Of a stretch of DNA of 64,000 nt, positions 8,769-17,924 are shown piece by piece. The stretch comes from JAXGMV01 sp040772085. Its GTDB lineage: Bacteria > Chloroflexota > Anaerolineae > Anaerolineales > Anaerolineaceae. The notes beneath the pieces were generated by a model, which was not told the origin of the DNA, ran no database searches, and saw nothing but the letters and a program-made list of their open reading frames with translations. The first letter of the stretch is position 1; each line of letters opens with the position of its first letter. The position numbers and the translations under genes were made by a program. Location of the stretch: the NCBI GenBank assembly GCA_040772085.1, contig JAXGYU010000001.1:248001-312000 (forward strand). Direction: 5' to 3'.

Positions 8769-11009
8769 TTATTTAGTGAAGAATGACATCTGGATCGGCT
8801 CATCATGTGTGGGCGGATCCAGATCGATTAAGGTGTCCCAGCCTGAAAGGGTCAGGTCGGTTTCGTCCGCCGCGTGATGGACCGTGCGGTATTTGATGAT
8901 CTGCCAGTCGCGCCTGACTAGATCAGCCAGCGGTTTATTGTAGAGCAGTTTGAATGCCAGCAGTTTCGCCCGGCTGCCTGGCAGGACGATACATTCCCTG
9001 ACAGACTGGTCGCCGCCCTTGCCAATGATGATCGGACTGATAGCGGCGTTGACGATGACGCGGTAGTGGTAGGCGGGTTTGCCCTTGCCGTCCAGCCACT
9101 GGAGGCCGTGGTCAACCGGCCTGACTGTAAAACCCAGGTTGGTTCCAAGCGTGGTCAGGATTCCGGTGACGGCTTGCGCGTCCGCCTGACGATTCTGCTC
9201 CAGCTCCTGGGGACGCAGCGACCAGGTGTTGCCTTCGATCAAATCGGCGTATGAGTCGAGACATTCCATCACAAGCTGCCTCTGCGGTGTGCGAAAACCG
9301 GGGAATTGCGCGCAGAGCATCTGGTCAAGGTTATGCTGCCCGAGTGTTTTATATTCCTGGAGCAGAGACAGCAGCGCCAGCTCTACCTGGTCAGATTGCG
9401 TCACCCGCTGGAAGGATTCACCTGCCAGTCCCCAGTAGGCGCGCTCATTTTCCAGCGATTTGTCTTCAAGAGGATACAGGAAAGTCCGGTCATCAAACAG
9501 CCGCTGCAGCAGCATGGTGATCGTCTTGAACTGATTGCCGGTGCTCTCGGCATTATTCTGCCCATGCGAGCTGTCGAAACAGATGCCGGTCATGGCGGCA
9601 ATCGAAATCCGCTGGGCCGTCTGTGGCTCGCCAAGTACCTGAAAAACGGTCCGGATGGTATCCCGGGCGGCGGTCTCGAGCGCCTTGGTTGTCGGACCAG
9701 GCTGGCTGGCGGGCGAGAATTCGAACTGCATATTGCCGGCAGACGTTCGCAGGGCGATATCATCAAAATGCAGGCGTGATAATTTCAGCGCGTTGAGGAC
9801 CGAAACCGCGTAGCCGCTTTCAATATCCGAGACCATGCCGAAGGAGGGCTTGTCTGGAACCAGATGACCTTCGATTTGCTTGAACAGATATTGCAGGCTG
9901 TTACTCAGCCAGAACCAGTCATAGCGTTCGCGCTCCAGGGCGCTTTTCAGCGGCTTGACTGCCTCTTTCCCGAACAGCCAGCCAGACCACATGGCAGAAA
10001 GTGTCCAGAAGGCCTGATTGGGTCTGGGGAACAGCATGATCGTGCTGTCAAATTTTGGAGGCGGGGCGTACTCCAGCATTTCTTTCAGCCGGCCGCGGAA
10101 CAGCGCGATCGTGCCCGGTTCATGCTCACTGCCATAAGGCACGATTTTCACTGGGTAGGGAAAATCCGTCAGCATGCTGATCGATTCCTCGAGACTCAGC
10201 CATAGGTTGTTCTCGCGGTATTGCGGCGGCAGGACGAGCTGCCTCGGCCGGCTGCGGGTGGAGGGCCACGGCCAGAGGCAATTGGCCGCATCCAGCACGT
10301 GCAGCATCATGGTTTGCAAGAGCTGCCTCTGACGGGCATCCTTCATGCCTTCAATGCGGTTGAGCAAAGTGAAAACGCTGTAGATTGCGCGCGGCGAATA
10401 GGATTTCAGCGCCTCCTGCGCGCCTTCCTGTACGTCACGGTCACCAATGTCCACGCGGCTGAGCGCGCGCGAATAGTACATCGCCGCGTTGCCCACCCGG
10501 GTCAGCTTTGCCTTGTCCGCGTCACTGAGCTCCTCTTCCAGGTCATCACCGCATTGCGCGCAGTTATACTGTTTCGCGAAGGGGAAAGACTCACCGCGCC
10601 GCCAGAGGAAGTAGCGCACATCGACGATGCCGCCGCACTTGTGACACTCACTCTGGTATAACGCGCGTAATTGTGACGAGACGCGCTGGGAACCAGGTTT
10701 GTCCATATCCATGGCATTGACTGCCAGGCGCATGGCGTCTTCGGTCGGGGCAGCTGCCAGAGTCTCGAGCATAAGCGTTACGGCTGGATTGTTGCAGGTG
10801 ACCACCACCCGGTAGCCGGCGGCAGCAGCCTCCAGTGCGAAAAGGGGGTTGGAACAGAATGGATCGAGGACCAGGCTGCCCGCCGGCACATGCTCTCGCA
10901 GCCAGGCGCTGACGACGCCAGCCTGATAAGGCTGGATGAATCGTTCGAGAAAGGCAGGCTTCTCCCTCGGTTTCCCCGGGATGTAAGGCAATGAAAACGG
11001 TTTATCCAT
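8769..11009 (-). CDS. degenerate DNA-methyltransferase-like protein with zinc ribbon
   Basis: 746 residues; I recognise a fold but not a function. Near residue 48 the string VLDPFCSNPLFALEAAAAG occupies the place of the SAM-binding motif 'DPFAGSGT' of amino-methyltransferases, but the glycines are replaced. Two CxxC pairs (CHKCGG near 122 and CAQCGD near 151) look like a zinc ribbon. Near residue 325 the string FPRPNQAFWTLSAMWSGWLFG resembles the region around motif IV (DPPY), yet the Asp is absent. The C-terminal 250 residues are a separate domain. It may be a non-catalytic nucleic-acid-binding descendant of a methyltransferase. A -10 box, TATACT, lies seven bases before the ATG at 11009, so it is expressed separately from thyX. 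No restriction enzyme is nearby. Confidence 0.6.
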   Translation of the reverse strand: MDKPFSLPYIPGKPREKPAFLERFIQPYQAGVVSAWLREHVPAGSLVLDPFCSNPLFALEAAAAGYRVVVTCNNPAVTLMLETLAAAPTEDAMRLAVNAMDMDKPGSQRVSSQLRALYQSECHKCGGIVDVRYFLWRRGESFPFAKQYNCAQCGDDLEEELSDADKAKLTRVGNAAMYYSRALSRVDIGDRDVQEGAQEALKSYSPRAIYSVFTLLNRIEGMKDARQRQLLQTMMLHVLDAANCLWPWPSTRSRPRQLVLPPQYRENNLWLSLEESISMLTDFPYPVKIVPYGSEHEPGTIALFRGRLKEMLEYAPPPKFDSTIMLFPRPNQAFWTLSAMWSGWLFGKEAVKPLKSALERERYDWFWLSNSLQYLFKQIEGHLVPDKPSFGMVSDIESGYAVSVLNALKLSRLHFDDIALRTSAGNMQFEFSPASQPGPTTKALETAARDTIRTVFQVLGEPQTAQRISIAAMTGICFDSSHGQNNAESTGNQFKTITMLLQRLFDDRTFLYPLEDKSLENERAYWGLAGESFQRVTQSDQVELALLSLLQEYKTLGQHNLDQMLCAQFPGFRTPQRQLVMECLDSYADLIEGNTWSLRPQELEQNRQADAQAVTGILTTLGTNLGFTVRPVDHGLQWLDGKGKPAYHYRVIVNAAISPIIIGKGGDQSVRECIVLPGSRAKLLAFKLLYNKPLADLVRRDWQIIKYRTVHHAADETDLTLSGWDTLIDLDPPTHDEPIQMSFFTK

Positions 11010-11022
11010 CACGCATAGTATA
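11010..11022 (-). promoter_or_regulatory. leaderless-type -10 element before the methyltransferase-like gene
   Basis: TATACT (11022-11017) is followed by seven bases and then the ATG at 11009, with no Shine-Dalgarno. Transcription would begin at or within a base or two of the start codon. Confidence 0.5.
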
Positions 11023-11054
11023 GGATAAACCGTTCGCGGAAAACAAGTGGCGAT

Positions 11055-12467
11055 TTAGGCCATGAAATGCGTATTGGTGATCGATTCTGTCGTTTCGCTG
11101 GCGCCAAGCCTGAAATACTTCGCCAGCAGGGGATAAACACGCCTGATCTCGGTCTCCATCCTGCGGGCGAGCCGGCGAATGGCGAAATGCGCGTTATCCG
11201 CGGCGCGAAGTTCGACCAGATGCAATGCCGAGCGCATGTTCATCTGCAGCAGAACGCGGCGGTTGAAGGCGTTGGGCACGATGTACCCGGCGGCGGCGGG
11301 GACATGCTCAGCCAGCAGCTCGAACGTATCAGACGCCTTTTGCATCGCCTGCCGGTAGTTTTCTTCCAGTCCGGCTTTGATGATTTTGCTGGGCAGCGCG
11401 TATCCGAGCCGGGTCGTCAGCGCCTGCGGCGTCTGGGTCATCATGCGGTGACGTTTGAGTTCAAAATAGGCGCCCTGATCGATAAAGACATCAAAGGTCA
11501 TCTGACAATATTCCAGTTCGCGCAATGGTTCGTCATGCTGACCAAGCCTTCCCAGCACGGCTTCTGCCAGATCCGCGCGCTGCTGCTGACCCATCGTCTC
11601 AACAGCGTGCAGGGCTTGCTGGTACGGGAGCTGATTGTAGCGGTAAAGCGCGGACGCAAGAATGCGATCCTCGCCGTCCTGGTCATAATCGACCAGTTTG
11701 CACCAGTCAGCGTCTGCGGTTGTCTCAGCCAGCGCTGGATGAGCGGTCAGGTCATCGTTGAGCTGCATGAGATAGGGCACCGGGCTGACGTATTTCAGCA
11801 GGGTCGGTACCTCGGCGGTCGCGACGTCTTTCATGGTCTGACCGACCTCGCGGACCTCCGCCAGCGGGTGCGAGAGCATCTTGCGCAAGGCATGCGCCAG
11901 CGCACGGGCGTTGATGGTCATGCCGACATTCGCCAGGGAGGCTGCCGGCAGATAATAACGGCAGACGTCGATATACTCCGAACGCAGCCTGCGTTCCCAC
12001 GCGCCGGTGCTTTCGCCCGGCTGCTGCGGCTGCTCCTGCCTGACAACTTCCTGCACCAGCGGCAGGGAGTTGAGATACGACTCAAACAGAAAAGCGACCG
12101 TCTCGTTGTAGGTCTCGGTCAGACCAGCCTCTTCGATTTCGGCGGGCAGATAAAAACTGTCCGGCGTCCATTTTTGATAGCGGCTGGACTTTTCGGTGTA
12201 TGACGCGAGACGATTTGATTCCAGGCACTCAATTGCCAGGCGGGAGATGTTCTCAACCGCCAGGTGCAGCACCGCGTGCTCAGCGACCGAAGCGTGTCCA
12301 TAACCGACCACCCATTTTTCATGAAAATCGGCGCTTTTTGTTTCGTTTAATTCGGCGGCAATCACATCGAACGGTTCCGGCGAACGGGACGTTTTCGCGA
12401 ATGCGACCGCGATGGTTTCAGGGCTCAGTTGCTGGGGGTCAAGCAGGTAAATGCGTCTCGCGTTCAT
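11055..12467 (-). CDS. thyX: FAD-dependent thymidylate synthase, duplicated (double-ThyX) form
   Basis: 470 residues, about twice the usual ThyX length, with two ThyX-like halves. The first half has GHASVAEHAVLH and then SNRLASYTEKSSRY. The second has FELKRHRMMTQTPQALTTR and RSALHLVELR. The canonical signature RHR-x2-SxNExSxR is split: half one keeps the SYTEKSSRY part and half two keeps RHR. The enzyme makes dTMP from dUMP using methylene-tetrahydrofolate and FAD. Its gene follows ribF, whose product makes FAD, and overlaps it by 29 bp, which supports both the ATG at 12467 and the assignment. AAGGAAGG lies 12 bases before that ATG. A GTG at 12503 is a less likely start. Confidence 0.85.
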   Translation of the reverse strand: MNARRIYLLDPQQLSPETIAVAFAKTSRSPEPFDVIAAELNETKSADFHEKWVVGYGHASVAEHAVLHLAVENISRLAIECLESNRLASYTEKSSRYQKWTPDSFYLPAEIEEAGLTETYNETVAFLFESYLNSLPLVQEVVRQEQPQQPGESTGAWERRLRSEYIDVCRYYLPAASLANVGMTINARALAHALRKMLSHPLAEVREVGQTMKDVATAEVPTLLKYVSPVPYLMQLNDDLTAHPALAETTADADWCKLVDYDQDGEDRILASALYRYNQLPYQQALHAVETMGQQQRADLAEAVLGRLGQHDEPLRELEYCQMTFDVFIDQGAYFELKRHRMMTQTPQALTTRLGYALPSKIIKAGLEENYRQAMQKASDTFELLAEHVPAAAGYIVPNAFNRRVLLQMNMRSALHLVELRAADNAHFAIRRLARRMETEIRRVYPLLAKYFRLGASETTESITNTHFMA

Positions 12468-13395
12468 GGTCTTTGAAAACCTTCCTTGTTTCAGCAATAT
12501 CACGCTCGATCTGATCCTTCAGCTCCCCGAGCGTATCGAACTTTTGCTCGGGCCGGAGATATTTGATGAATTCCACGCTCAGCGGCTGACCATAAACTTC
12601 GTGGTCGAAATCCAGGATGTAGGTTTCAACCGAGAGGCTTTGATCATTACCCTCCACGATGGTCGGACGGATACCGATGTTGGTCACCGATGGATAGCGT
12701 TTGCCTTTAATGACGGCGATTGTGATGTAGACACCATGCGCCGGCAGGAGCTGATGTTCTTCAGGGTAGATGTTAGCGGTCGGCAAGCCCAGCTTGCGGC
12801 CGATTTTCTGTCCATGGTTGACGATTCCCCGCAGAGAGAAATATCGTCCGAGCAGCGGTGTGATGTATTCGACCTGACCTTTTTGCAGCAGGTCGCGGAT
12901 GCGGCTGGATGAAATCGGGTTCTCCGCGGGCAGCTCCACCTGAGGGATCACGGTCAATTCGAAATCCATTTCCCGGCTTAGCAAGGCCAGGTGATTGAGG
13001 GTTCCCTGACGATTTTTCCCCAGCGCGAAATCGTATCCCACGACCAGGTGGGAAAACTCGCAGGCATCCTTGAGTGACTGCAGAAACTCTTCGGCACTCT
13101 GGCTGGCAAATTCCTGGTTGAACTCAAGCACCAGCAGGTAATCGACGCCAGCGGCAGCAATAAGCTCAGCCTGCAGTTCGCGCGGCGTGATGTAATAGGC
13201 GTTTTCTGTGCGCTTGAAGAACAGCGCGGGATGCGGGTGAAAAGTGACGACGACAGCCGGCACTGCTTCACGTGCGCCAAGGTCAACCAGCGTGCTCAGA
13301 ATCTTCTGATGTCCGAGATGGATGCCATCGAATGAACCGACGGCGACGACAGATTTGGCGAGCTGTAAGGCAGAGATGTCGGTGAGAAGCTTCAT
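12439..13395 (-). CDS. ribF: bifunctional riboflavin kinase / FAD synthetase
   Basis: 318 residues. The N-terminal FMN adenylyltransferase domain has the nucleotidyl-transferase motif GSFDGIHLGHQ and later SSSRIR. The C-terminal flavokinase domain has GRKLGLPTANI and NIGIRPT. It converts riboflavin to FMN and then FAD. Length is normal for the family. Located between truB and thyX in the translation operon; the supply of FAD to the neighbouring ThyX is an appealing functional link, though ribF-truB adjacency is common in many bacteria. Confidence 0.96.
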   Translation of the reverse strand: MKLLTDISALQLAKSVVAVGSFDGIHLGHQKILSTLVDLGAREAVPAVVVTFHPHPALFFKRTENAYYITPRELQAELIAAAGVDYLLVLEFNQEFASQSAEEFLQSLKDACEFSHLVVGYDFALGKNRQGTLNHLALLSREMDFELTVIPQVELPAENPISSSRIRDLLQKGQVEYITPLLGRYFSLRGIVNHGQKIGRKLGLPTANIYPEEHQLLPAHGVYITIAVIKGKRYPSVTNIGIRPTIVEGNDQSLSVETYILDFDHEVYGQPLSVEFIKYLRPEQKFDTLGELKDQIERDIAETRKVFKDHERETHLPA

Positions 13396-13410
13396 CTGTC
13401 CCGGAATAAC

Positions 13411-14334
13411 CTATGAGTAGAAGACCTTTTTGGGCTGCCATTCGCCGGTGTCTTCGACATACTCCAGCAAGGCAACCAGTTCACCCTGATTTGAGATGCC
13501 GCGTGCCAGGCTGCCGCTCATGCCCTCACGGCTGATGCGATGACCGTGTTTGACCGCGTCCAGTTCCTCAGCAGTCAGTTCAATGGCGGGCCATTCGCCC
13601 AGTGCTTCCGCGGCCGGAATCAGGTACTGGTACCAGTTGCCGGCATCAAAAGCGTCTCGCAGCTTGCGCAGTTGAACAGCGTCACGCAAGGTGAACTGCC
13701 CGCTCTTCGTGCGCCGCAGCCCGCTCAAATAAGCGCCAGTGCCCAGCCGCTGCCCAAGATCATAAGCCAGTGACCGCACATACGTTCCTGACGAGCAATA
13801 CACGTCGATCACGGCTTCCGGCGGTGACCACTCAAGCAGCTCGAGGCTGTAGACGTGAATCAGCCGCGGTGCCAGTTCAACCTCTTCACCGCTGCGTGCC
13901 AGGTCATAGGCTTTTTTGCCGCGCACTTTGATGGCAGAGAACGGCGGCGGTACCTGTTCGATATCACCGACGAAAGTCTGCAGGACTTCGTTGAATTTCT
14001 CTTCAGTGATCGTGTAAGGATCAACCACATTTTCCGGGACGACCTCAACGCCTTCGGCATCATAGGTTTCGGTGTTGCTGCCGAGCTTGATGATCGCCTG
14101 ATAGCGTTTGTCAGAAGCACTGATGTACTCACTCAGTCGCACAGCCGGACCCAGTAGCACAACCAGCACACCAGAGGCGCGCGGGTCGAGGGTGCCGGTA
14201 TGACCAGCTCTGCGCAGATTTGTGCCTTTTCTGACGATTTGCACCACGTCGTGTGATGTGAGACCGGTTGGTTTATCGATTACTAGAACGCCTGATATGT
14301 TTGCCAAACCACTATTCAAATCTTTGTTATCCAT
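13411..14334 (-). CDS. truB: tRNA pseudouridine-55 synthase
   Basis: 307 residues. IDKPTGLTSHDVV and the catalytic loop GHTGTLDPRASGVL are diagnostic of TruB. Its Asp (in TLDP) attacks U55 in the T-loop of tRNA. The conserved RYQAIIKLG, VRGKKAYDLAR and CSSGTYVRSLAYDLG motifs follow in order. The C-terminal part is a shortened PUA-like segment. AGGTGAG stands before the ATG. It lies 16 bases downstream of nrnA and 15 upstream of ribF. Confidence 0.96.
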   Translation of the reverse strand: MDNKDLNSGLANISGVLVIDKPTGLTSHDVVQIVRKGTNLRRAGHTGTLDPRASGVLVVLLGPAVRLSEYISASDKRYQAIIKLGSNTETYDAEGVEVVPENVVDPYTITEEKFNEVLQTFVGDIEQVPPPFSAIKVRGKKAYDLARSGEEVELAPRLIHVYSLELLEWSPPEAVIDVYCSSGTYVRSLAYDLGQRLGTGAYLSGLRRTKSGQFTLRDAVQLRKLRDAFDAGNWYQYLIPAAEALGEWPAIELTAEELDAVKHGHRISREGMSGSLARGISNQGELVALLEYVEDTGEWQPKKVFYS

Positions 14335-14350
14335 AGCTCACCTGTCACCA

Positions 14351-15322
14351 TTAATCTGATGGAGATTTTTCTACCTGATTCAAATTTGTAAGAAATTCCA
14401 GCGTTGTTTCAACGACACCTGGGATAATTTCTTCCAGCTTGCCGGATACCTCTGCCCCCGCCGCGCCTGGGTGTCCGCCCCCACCGTATTGTAACGCAAG
14501 TCGTGAGACGTCGATCCCTTTCTTCGCGCGCCAGCTCATTTTGACCCGTTCATTTTTCTGTTCAACAAACAGAAGCACGATCTGCATTTCATTGATGCTG
14601 GAGAGGACGTTGATCAGGTCAGCGTCATCATTGCCATGATATCCAGCCAACTGACGGTCTTCGAGTGTCAGTTTTGTCCAGATCAACCCATCCAGCCGCT
14701 GCAACCGCGATAGCCCCTGACCCCAGTAGGCGGTCGCATTATAGCTGCGTGCAAGCAGCGTGGCCTGATACAGCTCTGTCAGCCGCGCGCCGGCTTCCAT
14801 CAGCCGGGCAGCCATGCGGAATGTGTCAGGCGACATGTTGTTGGTGCGAAAACCGAGCGTGTCCGCCAGCAGACCGGTCATGAGCGCGTCCAGGGCTGCC
14901 TGCGGCATGGGATAGCCCCAGTCGAACAATAACTGCGCCAGCACCATAGCCGTGGCAGGCATCTCCGGGACGACATGATTGATCACAGCAAAGCCGGTGT
15001 TGGTCACGTGATGATCAATATTGATATCAACCTGCGCGCCGGCAAACTTCTCACCCAGCCGGTCGGGGTCCGAGCAATCCAGCGCGATGAGCAGGCCTGC
15101 ATCTTTCGGCGGGTTGTAATGCACCTGTTCCTTGCCATCCAGGAAGGCGTAGGCTTGCGGGACGCCATCGGGCAGAACCATGGTGACATCCTTGCCGAGG
15201 GCTTTCAGTGCCAGCCCCAGCCCAATCACCGAACCAACCGCGTCACCATCAGCGCGGGTGTGTGCAGCGACGGTTATTTTATTTGCCGCGCGGATCGCCT
15301 CGTCAATCTTCCTGACTGTCAT
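14351..15322 (-). CDS. nrnA: DHH-family phosphoesterase (NrnA-type nanoRNase/pAp phosphatase)
   Basis: 323 residues. Motifs: AAHTRADGDAVGS (DHH motif I), LIALDCSD, INIDHHVTN (the DHH motif), then the DHHA1 domain ending in LQYGGGGHPGAAG. The family degrades very short RNAs and dephosphorylates pAp in the cytoplasm. Start: ATG at 15322, with GGAAG a few bases upstream; it overlaps the end of rbfA by 20 bp. An in-frame extension of 100 codons upstream is only the rbfA sequence read in another frame (Arg/Ser-rich, no family match) and is rejected. The rbfA-nrnA-truB order is typical. Confidence 0.93.
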   Translation of the reverse strand: MTVRKIDEAIRAANKITVAAHTRADGDAVGSVIGLGLALKALGKDVTMVLPDGVPQAYAFLDGKEQVHYNPPKDAGLLIALDCSDPDRLGEKFAGAQVDINIDHHVTNTGFAVINHVVPEMPATAMVLAQLLFDWGYPMPQAALDALMTGLLADTLGFRTNNMSPDTFRMAARLMEAGARLTELYQATLLARSYNATAYWGQGLSRLQRLDGLIWTKLTLEDRQLAGYHGNDDADLINVLSSINEMQIVLLFVEQKNERVKMSWRAKKGIDVSRLALQYGGGGHPGAAGAEVSGKLEEIIPGVVETTLEFLTNLNQVEKSPSD

Positions 15323-15701
15323 CCGCTTCCGGCTCCTGGGTCTCGATTGCCTGTGATTCCTGCTTGATCTGATTGAAAAGCTGCTCGAGGTGCTCCACGT
15401 TCTCCGTGTGCGCGTCCCAATGAAAACGCAATTGCGGGAAGGTGCGCAGCTCGATTTCCTCTGACAGTCGTTTGCGCAGGTAACCCTTTGCCTGCTGGAA
15501 GCCCTCATCGATCTCGTCCATCCGCTCCCGGCCTTCGAGCGCGGAATAGAAAATATCGGCGTAAGCCAGTTCACGGTCAACCTTGACGTGATTGATAAAG
15601 ACGCCTGACAGCCGCGGGTCATTGATTTCCTGCATCAGCAACACCGTCAGTTCCTGTCGGAAACGGTCCGCGATGCGCTGCATTCTGATTTTTGAAGGCA
15701 T
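15303..15701 (-). CDS. rbfA: ribosome-binding factor A
   Basis: 132 residues. The opening RMQRIADRFRQELTVLLMQEINDPRLSGVFINHVKV fits the KH-like RbfA fold (quoted region spans residues 4-39; key signature is 'EINDPRL'). It helps mature the 30S subunit during 16S 5' processing. The C-terminal tail is acidic (QEPEADDSQED). It lies between infB and nrnA, as in many bacteria, and its stop lies inside the start of nrnA. Confidence 0.92.
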   Translation of the reverse strand: MPSKIRMQRIADRFRQELTVLLMQEINDPRLSGVFINHVKVDRELAYADIFYSALEGRERMDEIDEGFQQAKGYLRKRLSEEIELRTFPQLRFHWDAHTENVEHLEQLFNQIKQESQAIETQEPEADDSQED

Positions 15702-15731
15702 TTCAAACTCCGGTCAAAGCCGAGCAGACGC

Positions 15732-17510
15732 TCAGCTCGTCTTTTCTAAAATATAACATTCGATATGGTCGCCGACTTCGAAACTGTTAAAGTTGCGCAG
15801 CGATATACCGCATTCAAATCCCGTCCGAACCTCGCGCACGTCATCCTTCTCATGCTTCAGCGACGAGATCTCACCGTTATAAATCTCGGTGCCGCCGCGG
15901 AACAGGCGCGCCTTGCCATTCCGGCGAATTTCACCAGAGCTGACCTTGCAACCGGCGATATTGCCGACCTTGGAGATCTTAAAGACGGCCAGCACTTCCG
16001 CAGTGCCCAGTTTTTCCTCTTTGAACTCGGGTTCCAGCATACCTTTGACAGCCTTTTCCAGGTCGTCGAGCAGGCGGTAGATGATGTTGTACAGCCGGAC
16101 GGAGACGCCTTCAGCGTCTGCCAGACGTTTTGACGCGGGGTCGACCGAGACGTTGAAGCCGAGTACTATGGCGTGCGACGCGGCCGCGAGCGTGATATCA
16201 CTCTCACTGATATTGCCGGTCTCTGCCGATAAGATTTTGATTTTGAGATCTTCAGTCTCAATCTCTTCAATGGATTTTTTAAGCGGGTCAAGCGAGCCCT
16301 GAACGTCAGCTTTAATGACCAGCCTCAGCTCCTGCAGTTCGCCTTCCTTAAAGTTTTTGAAGAGGTCTTCCAGCGATACTTTCGCTTCAGGCTTGCTTTC
16401 CTGTGCTGCCTTTTCTTCCGCTTCCAGCAGTGCCGCGCGCGCTTCTTTTTCGTTAGCGTAAACTCTGAACAGGTCTCCCGCGTGCGGTACACCATTCAGA
16501 CCCATGACACGGACGGGTGTCGAGGGTTCAGCCTTGCGGATCTTCTTCCCGCGATAGTCGAACATCGCCCGGACACGGCCGTACGCGCCGCCTGCCAGGA
16601 TTACCGACCCGGCATCCAGCGTGCCATTCTGAACCAGCAGGGTAGCCACAACACCGTGGGCGCGGTCAACCTGTGCTTCGATGACGGTGCCGAGCACCTT
16701 GCCCTGCGGGTTGGCCTGAATATCAATGTTTTCAGCCACCAGCAGCACAGCCTCCAGCAGGTCATCGATGCCTTTCTTCTGCTTGGCAGAGACCGGCACG
16801 ACCAGCGTATCACCTTCCCAATCATCAGGGATCAGGCCGTTCTCAGAGAGCTGGCGCTTGGTAAAGTCAGGATTGGCATCCTGTTTGTCGATCTTGTTGA
16901 GTGCTACCACGATCGGCGTTTTAGCCGCTTTGGCGTGCGCGATGGCTTCTTTCGTTTGCGGCATGACGCCGTCATCCGCGGCTACGACCAGGATGACGAT
17001 ATCTGCACCCTGAGCGCCGCGTGCGCGCATGGCAGAAAATGCCGCGTGACCAGGGGTATCGAGGAAGGTGATCGTCCGGCCTTTGTGCTCGACCTGATAG
17101 GCGCCGATGTGCTGGGTGATACCGCCCGCTTCACCGCCGGCGACATCCGTATGCCGAATCGCGTCCAGCAGGGTGGTCTTGCCATGGTCGACGTGTCCGA
17201 GAATGGTGACGACCGGCGGGCGTGCCTGGAGCTTCTTCTTGTCCTCACCCTGGATGATTTGTTTCCAGAAGGGGATCTCACCAGTCTCGACGATCTCTTC
17301 TTCGTCTTCCTGCTCGTGGGTGGTTTCGAAATTGAATTCTGACGCGACGATAGAGGCGGTATCGAAATCAACCACCTGGTTGATATTCGCCATGACGCCA
17401 TTGGACATCAAAATCTTGATGACCTGAATCGGGCTGGCCTCAAGCTTCTTCGCGAGATCTCTGACTGTAATACTGTAGGGCAGTTCGAGCACTTTAGCCT
17501 TATCACTCAT
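15732..17510 (-). CDS. infB: translation initiation factor IF-2 (short form)
   Basis: 592 residues. A short IF2_N-like start (SITVRDLAKKLEASPIQVIKILMSNG) is followed directly by the G domain: GHVDHGKT (G1), DTPGHAAF (G3), NKID (G4) and SAKQKKG (G5). Domains II, III and IV/C2 that bind fMet-tRNA complete it. The long charged N-terminal extension seen in proteobacterial IF-2 is missing. The Shine-Dalgarno GGGAGGT is strong. It lies 101 bases downstream of ylxR and may have its own internal promoter in that gap. Confidence 0.97.
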   Translation of the reverse strand: MSDKAKVLELPYSITVRDLAKKLEASPIQVIKILMSNGVMANINQVVDFDTASIVASEFNFETTHEQEDEEEIVETGEIPFWKQIIQGEDKKKLQARPPVVTILGHVDHGKTTLLDAIRHTDVAGGEAGGITQHIGAYQVEHKGRTITFLDTPGHAAFSAMRARGAQGADIVILVVAADDGVMPQTKEAIAHAKAAKTPIVVALNKIDKQDANPDFTKRQLSENGLIPDDWEGDTLVVPVSAKQKKGIDDLLEAVLLVAENIDIQANPQGKVLGTVIEAQVDRAHGVVATLLVQNGTLDAGSVILAGGAYGRVRAMFDYRGKKIRKAEPSTPVRVMGLNGVPHAGDLFRVYANEKEARAALLEAEEKAAQESKPEAKVSLEDLFKNFKEGELQELRLVIKADVQGSLDPLKKSIEEIETEDLKIKILSAETGNISESDITLAAASHAIVLGFNVSVDPASKRLADAEGVSVRLYNIIYRLLDDLEKAVKGMLEPEFKEEKLGTAEVLAVFKISKVGNIAGCKVSSGEIRRNGKARLFRGGTEIYNGEISSLKHEKDDVREVRTGFECGISLRNFNSFEVGDHIECYILEKTS

Positions 17511-17611
17511 TGCACACCTCCCTGGAAAACCGAATGGTCTCCATCTATCTTAGATACTGACTTCTGAGTGATATATTCGCGTGCTCTCAGGCGTTCATAG
17601 AGTCAATCTTT

Positions 17612-17911
17612 CTATGTGGCATCCTGTTCGTCTTCTGGCAGCCCGTCGGCGAACGCCTTCAATGCTGCCATTTCCCCTTCGGATATATCACTTCGCAATC
17701 CGTGAGCCAGCGCACCTTTCAATCCTTTGACCCAGCAGGCTTTTTGCTTGTGCAGATAAACGCCTCTGCCGTTCAGCTTGCCCGTCGGATCGATCATGAT
17801 CCCTTCAGGAGTTTTCACAATTCGGATCAACTCCCTTTTCGCCAGCACCTGCCTGCAGCCTACGCAGGAGCGCTGGGGTACATGTCTGGTGCGCTGCCCC
17901 GGTTTTTTCAC
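17612..17911 (-). CDS. ylxR: YlxR family RNA-binding protein (DUF448)
   Basis: 99 residues. The motifs RSCVGCRQ, LIRIVKTPEG, GRGVYLHKQKACW are those of YlxR, a small nucleic-acid-binding protein encoded between nusA and infB in many bacteria. GTG start at 17911, 13 bases after the nusA stop. In studied bacteria the family has been linked to RNA binding or RNase P; the role here is inferred from position and sequence. Confidence 0.92.
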   Translation of the reverse strand: MKKPGQRTRHVPQRSCVGCRQVLAKRELIRIVKTPEGIMIDPTGKLNGRGVYLHKQKACWVKGLKGALAHGLRSDISEGEMAALKAFADGLPEDEQDAT

Positions 17912-17924
17912 CTAATGCTCTTTC

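Noticed and set aside
8769..11009. A restriction-modification or phage-defence locus
   Set aside because: There is no nuclease, helicase or specificity subunit nearby, and the methyltransferase motifs are degenerate.
11067..12203. A 378-codon open frame antisense to thyX
   Set aside because: Composition is Arg/Gln/Leu-rich without recognisable motifs; thyX on the other strand is well supported.
15323..15622. 100-codon N-terminal extension of the DHH phosphoesterase
   Set aside because: It is rbfA read in another frame; the family N-terminus begins at the ATG at 15322.
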